Positions 63,369-64,000 of a stretch of 64,000 bases of DNA are shown here, piece by piece. A program made the position numbers and the translations under genes. The stretch covers positions 926,009 through 990,008 of the forward strand of contig VWZP01001727.1 of the NCBI GenBank assembly GCA_013396995.1, read 5' to 3'. Positions within the stretch are counted from its first letter, which is position 1. Every line of letters starts with the position of its first letter. Source of the stretch: Dicaeum eximium (taxonomy: Eukaryota > Chordata > Aves > Passeriformes > Dicaeidae). The notes beneath the pieces are model-generated. The model was not told the origin of the DNA and ran no database searches. It saw only the letters and a program-made list of their open reading frames with translations.

Positions 63369-64000
63369 CTAACAAACAGTAAAAAAGACTATAAAGGTTG
63401 TATGTGCCAGTCACAGTATATTCACCAGTTTTATGTTAATGATTATGTTAGGAAACAAGTTACTCAACTTTTAATGTAACTAAGGGATTAAAGGCTTGTT
63501 AAAGAATTAAGATTTGAAATAACAAACAGTAGACAAAAATACCATCTTGGCACCTTTAAAGCAGTTCATAGAATATACCTACAGGAATCACTTCAGCCTG
63601 TAACTGAAGTAGTCATCTAATAATGCATACAAACACTACACAGCAGCTTAGCACAGGAAGTGATGAGTACTGTATTCAATTTATATTGTAGAGGAAATGA
63701 ACAGAGGCAGAAAATAATTACATTAGTTACAATGTGATTAGAATACCAGAGTTAATGTCCCTTCTCAGTCAGAAAATACTGCAAGATCTTTAATGACCAC
63801 AAATTGACAGAACCTGTGTCTTGTATATCACAGTGCATTTAAGATGATATAACTTTAATATTGGAGCTCCATCCTTAACACTTTGTATCCCTCTAAAGCA
63901 GTGTTTCCTCTCTGTGTTCTACAGTGTCATTTCCTAGCCCTGTTATCAGTAGCTGTTGAAATGGAGTATTTGGGGGCCCATATCAGTAGCGCTACTGCGA
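63369..64000 (-). other. BTBD8 intron, window edge
   Basis: No further BTBD8 exon was recognised before the window ends. The frame at 63273-63479 on the plus strand is the opposite strand of the long exon plus intron. Confidence 0.6.

Noticed and set aside
1..64000. tRNA, rRNA, snoRNA, CRISPR or operon-type features
   Set aside because: I scanned for cloverleaf-like blocks, C/D-box pairs in introns and regular repeat arrays and saw none I could support; a covariance-model search would be decisive.

Overview
This is a vertebrate nuclear window, almost certainly avian. It has multi-exon genes with GT-AG introns, CR1 LINE tails ending in the ATTCT-type tail typical of birds and other reptiles, a solo LTR that I recognise as the common avian ERVL type, and two CpG-island promoters. 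The species cannot be fixed from this sequence. Gene order and orientation match human 1p22.1 read backwards: RPAP2 (-), GLMN (+), C1orf146/SPO16 (-), BTBD8/KIAA1107 (-).

Layout. 1-3299: 3' UTR and/or downstream flank of RPAP2. 3300-24219: RPAP2 on the minus strand, 12 coding exons that I could join in phase into 620 codons. 23620-24600: a CpG island shared head-to-head by RPAP2 and GLMN; it contains one undetermined base. 25873-40748: GLMN on the plus strand, 18 coding exons joining in phase into 597 codons, with a solo ERVL-type LTR in an early intron. 41805-48827: C1orf146 (SPO16) on the minus strand, 5 coding exons, 176 codons, tail-to-tail with GLMN and only about 1 kb between stop codons. 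48960-49260: a second CpG island at the C1orf146 5' end. 49260-58600: an intergenic stretch with no supportable gene. 59228-63368: the last two coding exons of BTBD8 (the part once called KIAA1107/APache). 63369-64000: a BTBD8 intron.

The four genes have unrelated jobs: RNA polymerase II handling (RPAP2), inhibition of cullin-RING ligases (GLMN), meiotic crossover formation (SPO16) and AP-2-linked endocytosis (BTBD8). They share regulatory space rather than a pathway. RPAP2 and GLMN start from one CpG island, and the GLMN and C1orf146 3' ends probably overlap.

Most of the other 60-120 codon open frames are chance frames in introns or intergenic DNA. I found no clear novel multi-gene system. 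The more interesting points are local: overlapping antisense 3' ends, three in-frame candidate splice acceptors in a meiotic gene, a diverged RPAP2 carboxyl terminus with a possible second terminal exon, and a palindromic CCAAT module inside a GLMN intron.
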